A DNA stretch of 64,000 bases from Sphingobacteriales bacterium (GCA_016219985.1 JACRJO010000022.1:124001-188000), one strand, 5' to 3'; positions 26,317 to 36,226 are shown, numbered from the stretch's first letter. Translations and numbers: made by a program. Notes: generated by a model not told the origin, from the letters alone.

Positions 26317-27370
26317 GGAGCGATTGCTGATGAGTCAGTTCCCGGATCTTATCCAGTGATATACGGCCCTTATTCAGGTAGGAAGGCACTTTCAGGAGAT
26401 TGCGTACCGCTCCCTGCATCAGCAGGAGCAGGAGCACCACAATTAACCCGTCTGCCGCGGAATAAACAGCCGCTTTCCACGTCATTACCCACAGCAGGCA
26501 ACCGATCATGCCAAACTGCAGCAGGTAGGCAACCGACTGAATAAAACTCTCTGCCTTCCCGTTTGCCAGGTTGGCTTTGTACAGCAGGCCTGCCCTCCGC
26601 TCATATTTATCCAGCACCTGGTCCTCGCTGTTCTCCTGCTTAATATGGCGGAACCGGCTGAATGACCGGGTTACAAATGCCAGCAGGTTGCTTCGTCTTG
26701 TCCTGCTTTCACGGATATATTTTTTTTGACCGGCTGACAATACAGCCACGACAGTTACGATCAGCAGGAATAACCCGGCACTGATAAGTCCCAGCAGTAA
26801 ATTGATCCGCAGCAGGAGAAACAAACCGGTCAGTACAAATAAAAAATGCTTGATCCCGCCCAGTACCCCGCGGGTCAGGCAGTTCTGCACCGCTTTCAGG
26901 TCATTGCTGTACCGGAGCAGGTAATTGCCAAATGGTTTCCCGGCAAACTGTTCGGCCGGGCTCATGATCTGTGCGGTAAAAAGGATATGCCTCAGTTCTT
27001 TTACAAACCGTTCACCCTGGCGGGCCGACAGGTAGCCTTCATAGAAACTGCTGATAAATTTGAACAGGAGCAGTCCCCCAAATATCCAGAAGAAGTCCTG
27101 TACCGTGTGAAGGCGGATACCCAGCCAGGCCAATAGTTTTCCCTTGCTGCTCCCGGTCTGGAATTGCAGCATAAAAAAATCGCCGATGATCAGGGTCAGC
27201 AGGAAGCTCGACAGGCTGCTGAGCAAACCAGTCAGCACAACCGTTGTTATCCCTCCTTTATGTGAACTAAGATAAGAACGGAGAAAAGAAGAGCGGGGCC
27301 GCTGTGGGTTCGCCGGCACAGTCCGTATAACCGGGCCTGCTTCCGCTACATAAGTGCTTGTTGCGTCCAT
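26306..27370 (-). CDS. ABC-type exporter transmembrane domain lacking an ATPase domain
   Basis: 354 residues: a soluble N-terminal tail of about 38, then an ABC transporter type 1 membrane domain with six predicted segments. It includes LRHILFTAQIMSPAEQFAGKP and SNDLKAVQNCLTRGVLGGI, typical of the coupling region. The protein ends at QQSLPIA, where a nucleotide-binding domain would begin; there is no Walker A, signature or Walker B motif, and none is encoded next to it. Its ATG overlaps the DUF1611 stop by one base (TGATG), so translation is coupled. It may use an ATPase encoded elsewhere, or work without one. Confidence 0.85.
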   Translation of the reverse strand: MDATSTYVAEAGPVIRTVPANPQRPRSSFLRSYLSSHKGGITTVVLTGLLSSLSSFLLTLIIGDFFMLQFQTGSSKGKLLAWLGIRLHTVQDFFWIFGGLLLFKFISSFYEGYLSARQGERFVKELRHILFTAQIMSPAEQFAGKPFGNYLLRYSNDLKAVQNCLTRGVLGGIKHFLFVLTGLFLLLRINLLLGLISAGLFLLIVTVVAVLSAGQKKYIRESRTRRSNLLAFVTRSFSRFRHIKQENSEDQVLDKYERRAGLLYKANLANGKAESFIQSVAYLLQFGMIGCLLWVMTWKAAVYSAADGLIVVLLLLLMQGAVRNLLKVPSYLNKGRISLDKIRELTHQQSLPIA

Positions 27371-28422
27371 CAGTTAATGGCCTGGCGCCAGTGCTTTTGA
27401 TTTACCAGGTTAGCCGCGATGGCCCCGGTACTGAGTTGTTCAATATCGTACACCGGGACAGCTGTATTTTCTTTTACCTCCCGTATTAATAAGGGGCTGG
27501 TTGTAAACAGGCCGCTTAATGCAATGGGGAAAAGTCCCCAGGAGTTCAGGGTCTGCACCCCGTTAATAGCAGCCAGGCTGTCGCCTGCGGAGAAGATCAC
27601 CGCCTCCACCGTTTGCCTGAAACGGGCGCAGGTCAGCAGCATCCGGGTTTCCCTTTCGTACAGGCCGTCTGCAATCTCCATGATCACATAATCCGGTCTT
27701 TTGATCAGCACCCCGGCTAAAGCCGATTCATACAGGTCCAGCAGTTCTTCCTCATTGCACATATAAGTGGAGGGGAAACCAAAATCACCAAAATCGCTCA
27801 CCATATCCGCCCCCAGGTCGCTGGCCAGATCGGCATCTTTCGTATATACGGTACCGGTAAGTTTAATAAATGCCACGGTAAAGCCGGCTTTCTTCAATCC
27901 ATGTACAAAATACGCGGCGGAAGTGGTCTTACCGCTGTCCATGGAAGAACCCAGGGAGAGGATCACTTTGGTGGCAGCGGCGGCCGCCCCGGAAAATTTT
28001 ACCCTGAGTTTCTGCTTGATCTCCTTGGTATTGATAATGTTCCCGTAATGATCTTTCGCAAACCCGGCAAAACGCAGGGTGGTGGGGCCGATATCCTTAA
28101 ACTTATAGTGCATACTGGCCAATACACCCACTGTACCTCCCGCGCCAAGGATATGCAGTTCCTGGTTAACCTGGTCGGGCAGGTAGCCTTCGAACTGTTC
28201 CGTGGCATACCGGGTGCCGAAGGCTGCCATGATGATATCTCCAGGCATGATTGTCACATTGCGTTTAGCAGCTCCCTGTACCATCTTATGTTTACCAATC
28301 CTGAGCACTTCAAAGATGGCTACATCGCCCGCAACGGGTACATATCCTTCCGGTATCCGGCTGTCGATACTGTGCGCATTTACATCTTTGCAGATATAGG
28401 TTCTTTTAATCCTGTTTTCCAT
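27370..28422 (-). CDS. DUF1611 P-loop protein
   Basis: 350 residues starting at MENRIKRTYICKD. DUF1611 layout: N-terminal Rossmann-like region (about 30-140), then a P-loop (LGSSMDSGKTT, Lys165) and a nucleotide-hydrolase-like domain with KLTGTVYTKD and DYVIMEIADGLYERET. One branch of the family (DgcN) takes part in D-glutamate catabolism, usually beside the epimerase DgcA; no such neighbour is present. The start lies 17 nt inside the end of the DUF2490 gene, and the stop overlaps the ABC gene start. Confidence 0.85.
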   Translation of the reverse strand: MENRIKRTYICKDVNAHSIDSRIPEGYVPVAGDVAIFEVLRIGKHKMVQGAAKRNVTIMPGDIIMAAFGTRYATEQFEGYLPDQVNQELHILGAGGTVGVLASMHYKFKDIGPTTLRFAGFAKDHYGNIINTKEIKQKLRVKFSGAAAAATKVILSLGSSMDSGKTTSAAYFVHGLKKAGFTVAFIKLTGTVYTKDADLASDLGADMVSDFGDFGFPSTYMCNEEELLDLYESALAGVLIKRPDYVIMEIADGLYERETRMLLTCARFRQTVEAVIFSAGDSLAAINGVQTLNSWGLFPIALSGLFTTSPLLIREVKENTAVPVYDIEQLSTGAIAANLVNQKHWRQAIN

Positions 28423-29215
28423 GGCTGTTGTTTTTTTTGTTCGAATGATAAAGATTGATATCGTAAGTAAGTGTAAGGCCGGCCACGTTGTAATCATCGA
28501 AGGCACGAACGACATTCCCCGTGACGGGCTTAACAATATTGATCTTCCGGTCATCCGGCGAGAATAGATTAAACTCCCGCTGACCCATATAATACAGGGA
28601 GACTGATAAATTCCTGGCGATTTTAGAGTTCAGGTTCAGCATCAGGCGCCCCCTGTGAAATCCGTCGGGTGTGTTCTTGGTGGTGGGAGCCCCGGTAGCC
28701 GGGTCATAATACTGAATCGGGGTTCCGCCAATATTGTAAAAAAGAGAATAACTAACCGAGGGCTGCAGCCGCAAAAAATCCAGGCGTTTGCGGGTCGAGA
28801 CGCGGGTAATCCAAACGATCCGGTTACGGTATCTTTTTTCGGTTGCGGAATGCACTTCCCCTTGTATGGCATTACTCCAGGTCAGCACTTTTAATACACG
28901 TTGCTTGTACGTGATGCGGGCGGCGAACCGGTTGCTGCCATCCGTCAGCGTATTATTCCCCCCGATGACATAGGCTGCTGAAGCATCCCACTTCTTTGCC
29001 AGTTCATACCCAAAATGCAGGGTGGTCTGGTTAAAATCGGGCTTCATTCCAGCCGAAAGATCAAAAGCCCGGAGATGGGAGATCCGGAAATCAAGTTTCC
29101 GGGTCAGGGATAAATTAAGCTGGGCATTGTTCCAGCTCTTCCAGTTTGCCTGGCCTTCCGCTGATAAACAAAGGAAAAGAGACAAACCTAAAAATAGTAT
29201 AATTTGATTTTTCAT
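28406..29215 (-). CDS. DUF2490 outer-membrane beta-barrel protein
   Basis: 269 residues. Signal peptide (ends near AEGQ), then alternating amphipathic strands with family landmarks: NWKSWNNAQLNLSL at the start, HFGYELAKKWDASAAY, and the final strand YNVAGLTLTYDINL. DUF2490 proteins are predicted small outer-membrane barrels of unknown function. It is the first gene of the three-gene overlapping operon, so the unit spans outer membrane, cytoplasm and inner membrane. Confidence 0.8.
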   Translation of the reverse strand: MKNQIILFLGLSLFLCLSAEGQANWKSWNNAQLNLSLTRKLDFRISHLRAFDLSAGMKPDFNQTTLHFGYELAKKWDASAAYVIGGNNTLTDGSNRFAARITYKQRVLKVLTWSNAIQGEVHSATEKRYRNRIVWITRVSTRKRLDFLRLQPSVSYSLFYNIGGTPIQYYDPATGAPTTKNTPDGFHRGRLMLNLNSKIARNLSVSLYYMGQREFNLFSPDDRKINIVKPVTGNVVRAFDDYNVAGLTLTYDINLYHSNKKNNSHGKQD

Positions 29216-29594
29216 AACGGCAAAATATATAAAGAGTTATATATGTAATAATTTAATTTGGTTTATGACTTTTATTTTACCAAAAAACAGGCCAACAGGC
29301 TATAATTACGTCGTATTTACAACATTAACATATGTGCATTTAACACGTAAAAAGTTATACTCAAGCCCATCAAAATTAAAATGATTGATAATCAAGCGTT
29401 TCAAGTATCCGCATTCTAACCAACCTCTGAAATATTTGTAATCACAGAAATTCGTTTTGTAACCAGCCAACTTGCTATATTAAAAAAAAACCTCCGGGCG
29501 TGATACTTGTCTTTAGCAGCGTTCTTATTGAATTTCCTCTCAGGATGGATTTGCCCGCTGATCCCGGGCGGTTTTACGGTACCGGACCTGCCTT
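29216..29594. other. AT-rich upstream region of the DUF2490 operon, 379 nt
   Basis: No convincing gene. The 270 nt next to the operon are clearly more AT-rich than the surroundings and should contain its promoter. A 14-nt sequence TCGTATTTACAACA (29311-29324) also occurs upstream of the gene starting at 42869, on the same strand relative to the gene. Confidence 0.5.
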
Positions 29595-30707
29595 CTAATT
29601 CGTTTTCCTGCGGTTCAGCCAATTCATCCAGGTCCGGAGGGCCGGCCGTTCATTACCGGCTTCATCCACCAGGCCGGTATCCTCCCATAAGCCGAACAGG
29701 TCCTGGTAGAGACCCAGGTTCTGCAAGGTTATATTGCCTGCATCATAATCTTTATGGCAGAACCAGATGATGAACTTTGCCTTCCGTTCATTGGCCAGTG
29801 TAGCTATTTTTTCGAGATAGGCTTTTTGCCAGGCAGCGGTCCCCCGCCGGTGCAAACCGAACGAAGGAATATCCAGGTCTTCCGCAATATAACCGGTCTC
29901 TGCAATCGCAAACGGCTTACCCGGCGCCAGGTCCAGGAACCGGGTAAAATAATCCGCAGGGAACAGGGAGGGATCGGTGTTCCCGTTTGCGGCTGAACTG
30001 ACTGAGGAATAAGGATAGGCGCTCAGGGCGATATAATCTGTGTAAGGCAGCAGTTCCGAAGCGAGGGTTAAGGCCACGGGAAATTCGTACACCATGAAAC
30101 TGACAAAAAAAGGCAGGGCGGGATAACGGGATTTCAGTGCTGCGTAAACGGCGGCCAGGAATATTTTATACCGTGAAAAAGAACCGGGGTCCCAGGTATC
30201 GACGGTACTCTCCACCCCGTAGTTCACAAAATCCGGGTGCAGGCGGTCGATCAGCCAGCTTACATACCGGGTATAGGCGGTAACGACTTTGGGATCATTA
30301 AAATCAAGCGAATGCCAGTACTGTTTGATACTGTCTGTAATTCCGGGATCCGCTTTTGCATAGTATTCCGCTTTTTCTTTGCGGGTCAGGTTCAGCGGCG
30401 CCACGCTCAGTAAGATCTTTTTACCGGGGGCCGTTTTCGCGATACGGAGACTCAGCTCCTGCTGCAACTGGACCGGCATGGCTCCCTGTTGCCAGGCTTC
30501 TTCCCAGGGAACCCCGTCATCAAAATGATGGGATACCATATCACAATTGTTGGAAATAAAAGTATAGGCATTCTCCAGTTCCGGGCCGGTAAAATCGGCC
30601 GGCCAGGGAGTCACCCCCATATAGAAACTACGGGTATCCGCCACGTTTTTTTTCCGGCACCCGCCAATAAGGGTAAGAAGTAGTAAAAAAAGAAAAGCTT
30701 TCTTCAT
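29595..30707 (-). CDS. Lipoprotein with a glycoside-hydrolase-like TIM barrel
   Basis: 370 residues starting at MKKAFLFLLL, lipobox IGGC. The remainder reads as a beta/alpha barrel of the kind found in clan A glycoside hydrolases: MGVTPWPADF at strand 1, NYGVESTVDTWD with a candidate acid Glu, then YIALSAYPYSS, and KPFAIAETGYI with a candidate nucleophile Glu late in the barrel. I cannot assign a GH family. Expected location is a periplasmic or surface lipoprotein. Confidence 0.7.
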   Translation of the reverse strand: MKKAFLFLLLLTLIGGCRKKNVADTRSFYMGVTPWPADFTGPELENAYTFISNNCDMVSHHFDDGVPWEEAWQQGAMPVQLQQELSLRIAKTAPGKKILLSVAPLNLTRKEKAEYYAKADPGITDSIKQYWHSLDFNDPKVVTAYTRYVSWLIDRLHPDFVNYGVESTVDTWDPGSFSRYKIFLAAVYAALKSRYPALPFFVSFMVYEFPVALTLASELLPYTDYIALSAYPYSSVSSAANGNTDPSLFPADYFTRFLDLAPGKPFAIAETGYIAEDLDIPSFGLHRRGTAAWQKAYLEKIATLANERKAKFIIWFCHKDYDAGNITLQNLGLYQDLFGLWEDTGLVDEAGNERPALRTWMNWLNRRKTN

Positions 30708-30940
30708 AACATTCATTGAAACCGGACGCGGCGCCCCAGGAAAAAGTTACAATTCCCCGCCTTTGTTACCCGGGCATTCGTAAAAAAACACCGGGCACCC
30801 CGGGGAAACCCTTTTAAAAGATTACAGTAGGTTCCCCTAAGGGTTAACCATAAAATTGACCGAAATCCTCCTGTAATACTCGCTTATAAGAAACATTTTT
30901 TTAATCTTAGGACGTTAGTAGCACCAAATCCGATCCCTTG

Positions 30941-33514
30941 ATGAAAACCCATAAGTATGTAATATTCTTACTCTTTTTCCTGTTCTTTATTTTCGCGTTT
31001 TTTCTCTGGGAATTTAAGAGTATTAATGTAAACAACCGGCAAAATGTGGATGCGGTGGAAACCACCGCCCGCTTCTCCAAAAACCTGAACCAGCTGCGCT
31101 TTGAATTACTGAAGCTGGACAATAACCTGTTTGCAAAAGGGAATCCCGGCTCCTCCCGCTATCTTTATGAATTCAGATCGGACTCAGCCTCCCTCGCAAA
31201 GCTTTTTAATGATCCTTCTTTTACCCGCATCCGCCATGAAGAACTGAACAAAGGAATTCTTTTGCTCCGGCAATCGGTGGACCGGAAACTGGCCCGTCAA
31301 TCCGCTTACCTGTTCCGCGAGGCTACCGATACCCTGGCCGGCGCCGGGTTTACAAAACAAAATGATGAGATCAATAAACAGATCGGCAGCCAGTTGATGG
31401 CGGTAAATAACCTGCAGCAAAAAATTTTCGCCGGGGAGATCGGCAACGTGGAGCAAACCTATACGAAGCAGTACCTGATCGCCCTGGGTTTTGCCATCCT
31501 CTCCTTCCTGGTCTTTTACTTCCTGCTCACCGGGCTGAACTCCCATATCCAGCGGCGGAAGATCGCCGAAGAAGAAGCCCTGATCAATGAAGTAAAATAT
31601 AAAAGGATCATCGATGAATCAGGCGCTATCATCTTCACCACGAATATGGAAGGCCGTTTCACTTTTGTAAATGAACAGGCCTCCCGGGTTACCGGCTACC
31701 ATGAAGATGAATTACTGGGCAAAAGTTTCCTGGAGCTCGTGGATCCCGGCTGGAGGGATCAGCTGATTCGTTTCTATGAAGATGCCATCCGCCGTTCCCT
31801 CGTGGAGACGCAGATCCGTTTTCCCGCGATTTGCAAGAATGGGGAAACCCGCTGGATGGAACAAACTGCCGTACTGGTGACCCGGCAGGGCGTACCGGCC
31901 GGATTCCATTGCATCACAAAAGATATTACGGAAAGCTACCAGCTGGAGAATGAAAAAAAATACCTCTACCAGCTGTTCCAGTCCATTATGGATAACAGCC
32001 CGCAGGTCATCTTTATCAAATCCACGGAGGGCCGGTATATCCATGCCAATAAACAATTCTGTGAATTGCTCGGCCTCCCCGAAACAGCTATCACCGGTAA
32101 AACAGATGCAGAATTATTCGGGCCTGGTCATGGCAACCACTACCGGCAGAAAGAGATGCAGGTGATAAAAAATAAGGTTCCCTGCCGGCTCCGGCAGAAT
32201 ATCGCGGTAAAAAACAGTGTCCGCACCTTTTCTGTTGAACTCTTTCCCCTTTTTGATTTCAATGAGCAGGTACTGGGCGTTTCCGGTATTGCCACCGATA
32301 TCACCGACACGGTACTGAACCAGAAAAACCTGATTACCGCCCTGAAGCGGGCCGAGACGGCCGAGAAACATACGCAGAGTTTCCTGGCCAATATGAGCCA
32401 TGAGATCCGGACACCGCTCAATTCGATTATCGGGCTGAGCTACCAGTTACTGAAATCCGATATGCGGCCCAAAGAACATGGATTTGTGCGTACCATCCAT
32501 GCCGCCTCTGAGCACCTGCTGGTGCTGATCAATGATATCCTGGATACCTCAAAGATCGAGGCCGGTAAACTGACCCTCGACCAGACTCACTTCTCCTTCC
32601 GTGAAATCATCCAGCTGATGGTGGACCTCCTGCGTCAGAAAGCCGAGGAAAAAAATATCCGTATCCTTACCGAGATCGACAGCAACCTGTTTGCCAGTCA
32701 TACCGGTGACCCGCACCGGATCAAGCAGATTCTTTTGAACCTGCTCACCAACGCGGTGAAATTCACCCCGGGCGGGCTGATCCGAATTATCTGTAAAGTG
32801 GAAAAAGAAGGACCCAAAGATCAATCCGTTTCCATCAGTGTCATTGATTCAGGAATTGGTATTGAACAGGAATATATCGACCGGATCTTTACCAAGTTCT
32901 CCCAGGAAGACAAATCCACCACCCGTAACTACGGGGGTACCGGGCTTGGCATGTTCATCACGAAGAGCCTGGTGGAACTGATGGGCGGCAGTATTTCCGT
33001 TACCAGCCAGAAAGAAATCGGCACCCATGTAAAGATCAGCCTGACCCTGCCCAAGAACCTGATCCCGGTGATCCGGTTAGCCGCCAAGCCATCGGTCAGC
33101 ACCCCTTCACTGGGCAACCTGCATGTGCTGGTGGTGGATGATAATGAAATGAACCGGCTGGTGGCATCGACCGTTCTCGAAAACCATGGCATAAAAGTAA
33201 GTGAAGCCATCAACGGCGCCGAAGCGGTCCGCCTCCTTCAGTCGCAGGTATTTGACCTGGTGCTGATGGACCTGCAAATGCCGGTGATGGACGGACTCCA
33301 GGCAGCGGCGAAAATAAGAAAGGAACTGGGGCTTAAAGTGCCCATCATTGCCCTGACCGCCAGCGCCCTGAACGAAGAAAGTCATCGCTGTCTTGATGCC
33401 GGCATGAATGATTTTATCATCAAACCGTTCAAGGAAGAAGAAATGGTCGATGTGCTGCTCCGCAACCTGCGGCAACCCCTGCCCGGCCAGGAAGACGAAC
33501 GGAAAGTTTCCTGA
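30941..33514 (+). CDS. Hybrid sensor histidine kinase/response regulator
   Basis: 857 residues. A first membrane helix (7-23), a helical periplasmic sensor of about 150 residues and a second helix (178-198) are followed by two PAS domains (about 217-335 and 345-455), a HisKA domain with His487 in MSHEIRTPLN, and a HATPase domain with N-box NLLTNAVKFT and GGTGLGMF. A C-terminal receiver with Asp777 in LMDLQMPVMDG completes it. It is an ArcB/BarA-like hybrid kinase. No Hpt protein or output regulator is adjacent. The actual start is the ATG at 30941; the TTG before it is unlikely. Confidence 0.93.
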   Translation: MKTHKYVIFLLFFLFFIFAFFLWEFKSINVNNRQNVDAVETTARFSKNLNQLRFELLKLDNNLFAKGNPGSSRYLYEFRSDSASLAKLFNDPSFTRIRHEELNKGILLLRQSVDRKLARQSAYLFREATDTLAGAGFTKQNDEINKQIGSQLMAVNNLQQKIFAGEIGNVEQTYTKQYLIALGFAILSFLVFYFLLTGLNSHIQRRKIAEEEALINEVKYKRIIDESGAIIFTTNMEGRFTFVNEQASRVTGYHEDELLGKSFLELVDPGWRDQLIRFYEDAIRRSLVETQIRFPAICKNGETRWMEQTAVLVTRQGVPAGFHCITKDITESYQLENEKKYLYQLFQSIMDNSPQVIFIKSTEGRYIHANKQFCELLGLPETAITGKTDAELFGPGHGNHYRQKEMQVIKNKVPCRLRQNIAVKNSVRTFSVELFPLFDFNEQVLGVSGIATDITDTVLNQKNLITALKRAETAEKHTQSFLANMSHEIRTPLNSIIGLSYQLLKSDMRPKEHGFVRTIHAASEHLLVLINDILDTSKIEAGKLTLDQTHFSFREIIQLMVDLLRQKAEEKNIRILTEIDSNLFASHTGDPHRIKQILLNLLTNAVKFTPGGLIRIICKVEKEGPKDQSVSISVIDSGIGIEQEYIDRIFTKFSQEDKSTTRNYGGTGLGMFITKSLVELMGGSISVTSQKEIGTHVKISLTLPKNLIPVIRLAAKPSVSTPSLGNLHVLVVDDNEMNRLVASTVLENHGIKVSEAINGAEAVRLLQSQVFDLVLMDLQMPVMDGLQAAAKIRKELGLKVPIIALTASALNEESHRCLDAGMNDFIIKPFKEEEMVDVLLRNLRQPLPGQEDERKVS

Positions 33515-33559
33515 GAACGGATCGAAAGAAATCCGCGCATGAAAAATACGGGGACAGGA

Positions 33560-33826
33560 TCAGTGTTTCTCCATTTCCCGGTCAATGGCTGCCTGTATCT
33601 CACTGATCAGTTTTTCATTGAAGCGGGTATAACCCGGCCGGATAAAATTCAGCCGGTCCACTTTCCACTGGTTGCTTTTCCGGAAAAGTAATTTTTCCAT
33701 GATGAATTCTTTCCCCCCCGCCCCGATCCGGTACCGGATGAGGTTCGCGGTACGGAATAAAACGGTTACACGCGCCCGGTAGGTACGCGGATCCCGTTCC
33801 TTCCTGAAATAGATATCGAATTCCAT
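33560..33826 (-). CDS. Small conserved-looking hypothetical protein
   Basis: 88 residues, basic, no signal or membrane segment. Strand-rich opening (MEFDIYFRKERD), then RARVTVLFRTANLIRYRIG, ending in a charged helix. It is 62 nt downstream of the M1 peptidase gene on the same strand and may be its operon partner. Family not recognised; whether it is real rests on codon use and position. Confidence 0.55.
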   Translation of the reverse strand: MEFDIYFRKERDPRTYRARVTVLFRTANLIRYRIGAGGKEFIMEKLLFRKSNQWKVDRLNFIRPGYTRFNEKLISEIQAAIDREMEKH

Positions 33827-33888
33827 ATCACGCTGACGACTAAGCCCGTTTACTCTCCTTTACCCGATCGGTGTACAAGGCCGGCCCT

Positions 33889-35481
33889 TTATTCATAAAT
33901 CAGTTTCTTCAGGTAAAATACCTGCGGATCGGCCCGGACAAAAGTTTTGCTGCTCACCACGATCCCTTTTTTGTCGATGATCTTCCTTTCAGTCCCCTCA
34001 CTGGTTTGTATATCCACCGGCAATTTCATATCCAGGTTGATCAACCGGATAAGATATTTTTCAGGTGCCGTTTGCTTGATGCTGATCTCGAGTTTATCGG
34101 TGGTGTACAGGAAGAGCCGGAACAGGGGTTGCAGGGACTGCCCATAGGCCTGGCTGAACAGGGCTTCCACATCTGCCGTTACCACTGTATTATCATAAGT
34201 GTACTTCGGATCGGTGGCCAGTTTCATCAGCGTGGGAAAGAAAACGGAATCACCCAGTACATACCGGAGGCTGTGCATAAAGAAAGCCCCCTTGCCGTAA
34301 ATATCTCCCTGGTAAGCGCTGTCCGAATCCACTTCATCACCCCGTACCACCGGGTATTTGTTTTGCAGGTTCAGGGCGGTTTGCTGCATGCGTTTCAGAT
34401 AAGCCTCCTCCCCCGCCAGTTCACGGGTGGCCATGGCGTCCCCGAATGTGCAGATCCCTTCCTGGATCCACATATGGCCCCAGTCGCGGTTGGTGACCTT
34501 ATTCGCCCACCATTCGTGCCCGAATTCATGGTGCAGCAACCAGTCAAAATCATGATCCCCCAGTTTTTCATACCGGTATTTATTCCCGTAGGCGATATTG
34601 GTCTGGTGCTCCATCCCCAGGTGCGGGGTCTCACAGGCGCCGATCCGCTCTTTCACCCAGGGATACTCCCCAAAATATTTTTCCTGGATATGACAGGATT
34701 GCTCAAAAAGATCCAGCAGTTTTCCCGCCTTGTCTTCATTTTCTTCCAGCACATAGTATTCCATCGGCACTTTATTTCCGGCAATGGTAGTGTAGGTTCT
34801 GCTCTGCACTTTATATTTCCCGATATTGAAAAGGATGCAATAATTGCTGATGGTATACCTTGTCTTCCAGTAATAGGTGGACTGGTTCCATTTCGTGGTC
34901 ACTTTCTGCAATAGCCCGGGAGCAGCCACCACCAGTCCTTCGGGAACGGTGATGATCATATCCGCGCCTTCATTCGGTTCATCGCTGGGGTGATCTTTAC
35001 AGGGGAAAAATATTTTAGCGCCTTCTCCCTGGCAGGTAATAGCGATCCAGGGATTCCCCCTGCTGTCTTTGTCCCACTGGAAGCCACCGGTCCAGGGCGG
35101 CCTGACCGCCACCGCAGGCGTACCCCCGTAGGCGATTTTTACCTTAACACGGCCGGCTGCCAGCGGGCTGGCCAGGCTGATCCGTACCAGGTCATCTGTT
35201 GTATGAGTGAATGCCTGCTCCTTTCCGTTTACCCCCACTTTGCTGATGGTAAGTCCATGCCACAGGTCGAATAATAAGACAGGCGAAGGTTCCAGGAGCA
35301 GCAATTCGATTTCCGTATAGCCATTGATCGTTTTTTCAGCGGGACTCACGGTCAGCGCCACCGTATAATGCCGGATATCCATTATGGCCTGTTCGGGTTT
35401 GAGCCGGCCACCGGATTTGAGGTTTTGGGCAGTCAGTGTACAGGTAATTAATATGGCGGGCAGGAGGATGGCAAGACGCAT
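33889..35481 (-). CDS. M1-family zinc metallopeptidase
   Basis: 530 residues starting at MRLAILLPAI, with a signal peptide ending near LTAQ. The exopeptidase motif appears as GMEHQ (289-293) in place of GAMEN, and the zinc site is HEFGH (His318, Glu319, His322) with Glu341 as third ligand. The N-terminal domain is the usual saddle-shaped beta domain. The C-terminal helical domain is short, so the protein is smaller than full aminopeptidase N, as in many Bacteroidota members. Expected role: periplasmic or surface aminopeptidase. Confidence 0.92.
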   Translation of the reverse strand: MRLAILLPAILITCTLTAQNLKSGGRLKPEQAIMDIRHYTVALTVSPAEKTINGYTEIELLLLEPSPVLLFDLWHGLTISKVGVNGKEQAFTHTTDDLVRISLASPLAAGRVKVKIAYGGTPAVAVRPPWTGGFQWDKDSRGNPWIAITCQGEGAKIFFPCKDHPSDEPNEGADMIITVPEGLVVAAPGLLQKVTTKWNQSTYYWKTRYTISNYCILFNIGKYKVQSRTYTTIAGNKVPMEYYVLEENEDKAGKLLDLFEQSCHIQEKYFGEYPWVKERIGACETPHLGMEHQTNIAYGNKYRYEKLGDHDFDWLLHHEFGHEWWANKVTNRDWGHMWIQEGICTFGDAMATRELAGEEAYLKRMQQTALNLQNKYPVVRGDEVDSDSAYQGDIYGKGAFFMHSLRYVLGDSVFFPTLMKLATDPKYTYDNTVVTADVEALFSQAYGQSLQPLFRLFLYTTDKLEISIKQTAPEKYLIRLINLDMKLPVDIQTSEGTERKIIDKKGIVVSSKTFVRADPQVFYLKKLIYE

Positions 35482-35667
35482 GACGGCTGTTTTATGAAAG
35501 TTAGGAAATATCCCGGTGCCGCAGCCCGGCCTTTTGGAGGCGATCAAAAATATTTTATAAAAAAAATCAAAAAGCAGGTTACATCCGCACCCTGGCAGTA
35601 CACTCATTTTATATATGTAAGTAATTGTTTTACCCTATTTATTCACTAAACCAAACAAAACACAACG

Positions 35668-36117
35668 ATGAAAAACAAATTGATTCTAATGCTCGGACTC
35701 GTACTCAGTTTCGCCGCCTGCCGCAAAGACAGGGCCCCTGAAAACAAGCTGCAAAGCCCTGCTGCTACTACCGCTGCTAAAACCATCGGTGCGAGAGGCA
35801 CCTGTACCACGATCCAGAGTTTCAGTGCGAAAGAAGGGAAAAGGGTGGGTACTACTTTTATCCACACGATCCAGGTATCTTATAGTGTGAAGCCCTGTGA
35901 CCCCAGCCAGAATATCGGGGTAAATATCAGGATATACAATTATAATACAGGAGAGCTTGAGTTTGAATACCCTGGTGCCCCGCTGTCCGGTAAAGTATTG
36001 TATGCCGGCGCACAGATCGGCCTGCACCGCGTAGTGATCGAATCCGTTGACCTGAATACCGGCACGGTGATCGAATCCCAGCAAACGGTTATTGCGGTAA
36101 CCTCACAAGGAGCCTGA
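35668..36117 (+). CDS. Small lipoprotein of unknown function
   Basis: 149 residues with lipobox SFAACRKD. After a low-complexity linker, the last 105 residues look like a single beta sandwich (HTIQVSYSVKPCD, IGVNIRIYNY, HRVVIESVDL). Not recognised. It stands alone between divergent/tandem neighbours and is closed by a strong terminator. Confidence 0.7.
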   Translation: MKNKLILMLGLVLSFAACRKDRAPENKLQSPAATTAAKTIGARGTCTTIQSFSAKEGKRVGTTFIHTIQVSYSVKPCDPSQNIGVNIRIYNYNTGELEFEYPGAPLSGKVLYAGAQIGLHRVVIESVDLNTGTVIESQQTVIAVTSQGA

Positions 36118-36130
36118 TCCGTAAGAAAAT

Positions 36131-36167
36131 AAAAAGTTTACCAGCCCATGGCTGGTAAACTTTTTTT
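36131..36167 (+). terminator. Strong, nearly symmetrical terminator
   Basis: A 16-bp inverted repeat (36131-36146 with 36150-36165) around a 3-nt loop. The 11-bp core is GC-containing, flanked by A and T runs, so it could work in both directions. It begins 13 nt after the lipoprotein stop. Confidence 0.85.
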
Positions 36168-36226
36168 ATGCCTGTACGCGACCGGAAGAGTTCAGGGGGA
36201 TATGAAAGTAAGGGGGGGTAGCCTAT

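Noticed and set aside
29416..29622. 68-codon minus-strand ORF upstream of the DUF2490 operon
   Set aside because: Overlaps the end of the lipoprotein gene and has low-quality, basic sequence with no conserved look.
33871..34914. 347-codon plus-strand ORF opposite the M1 peptidase
   Set aside because: The minus strand encodes an intact zinc peptidase with all motifs; the plus-strand frame shows no recognisable protein.
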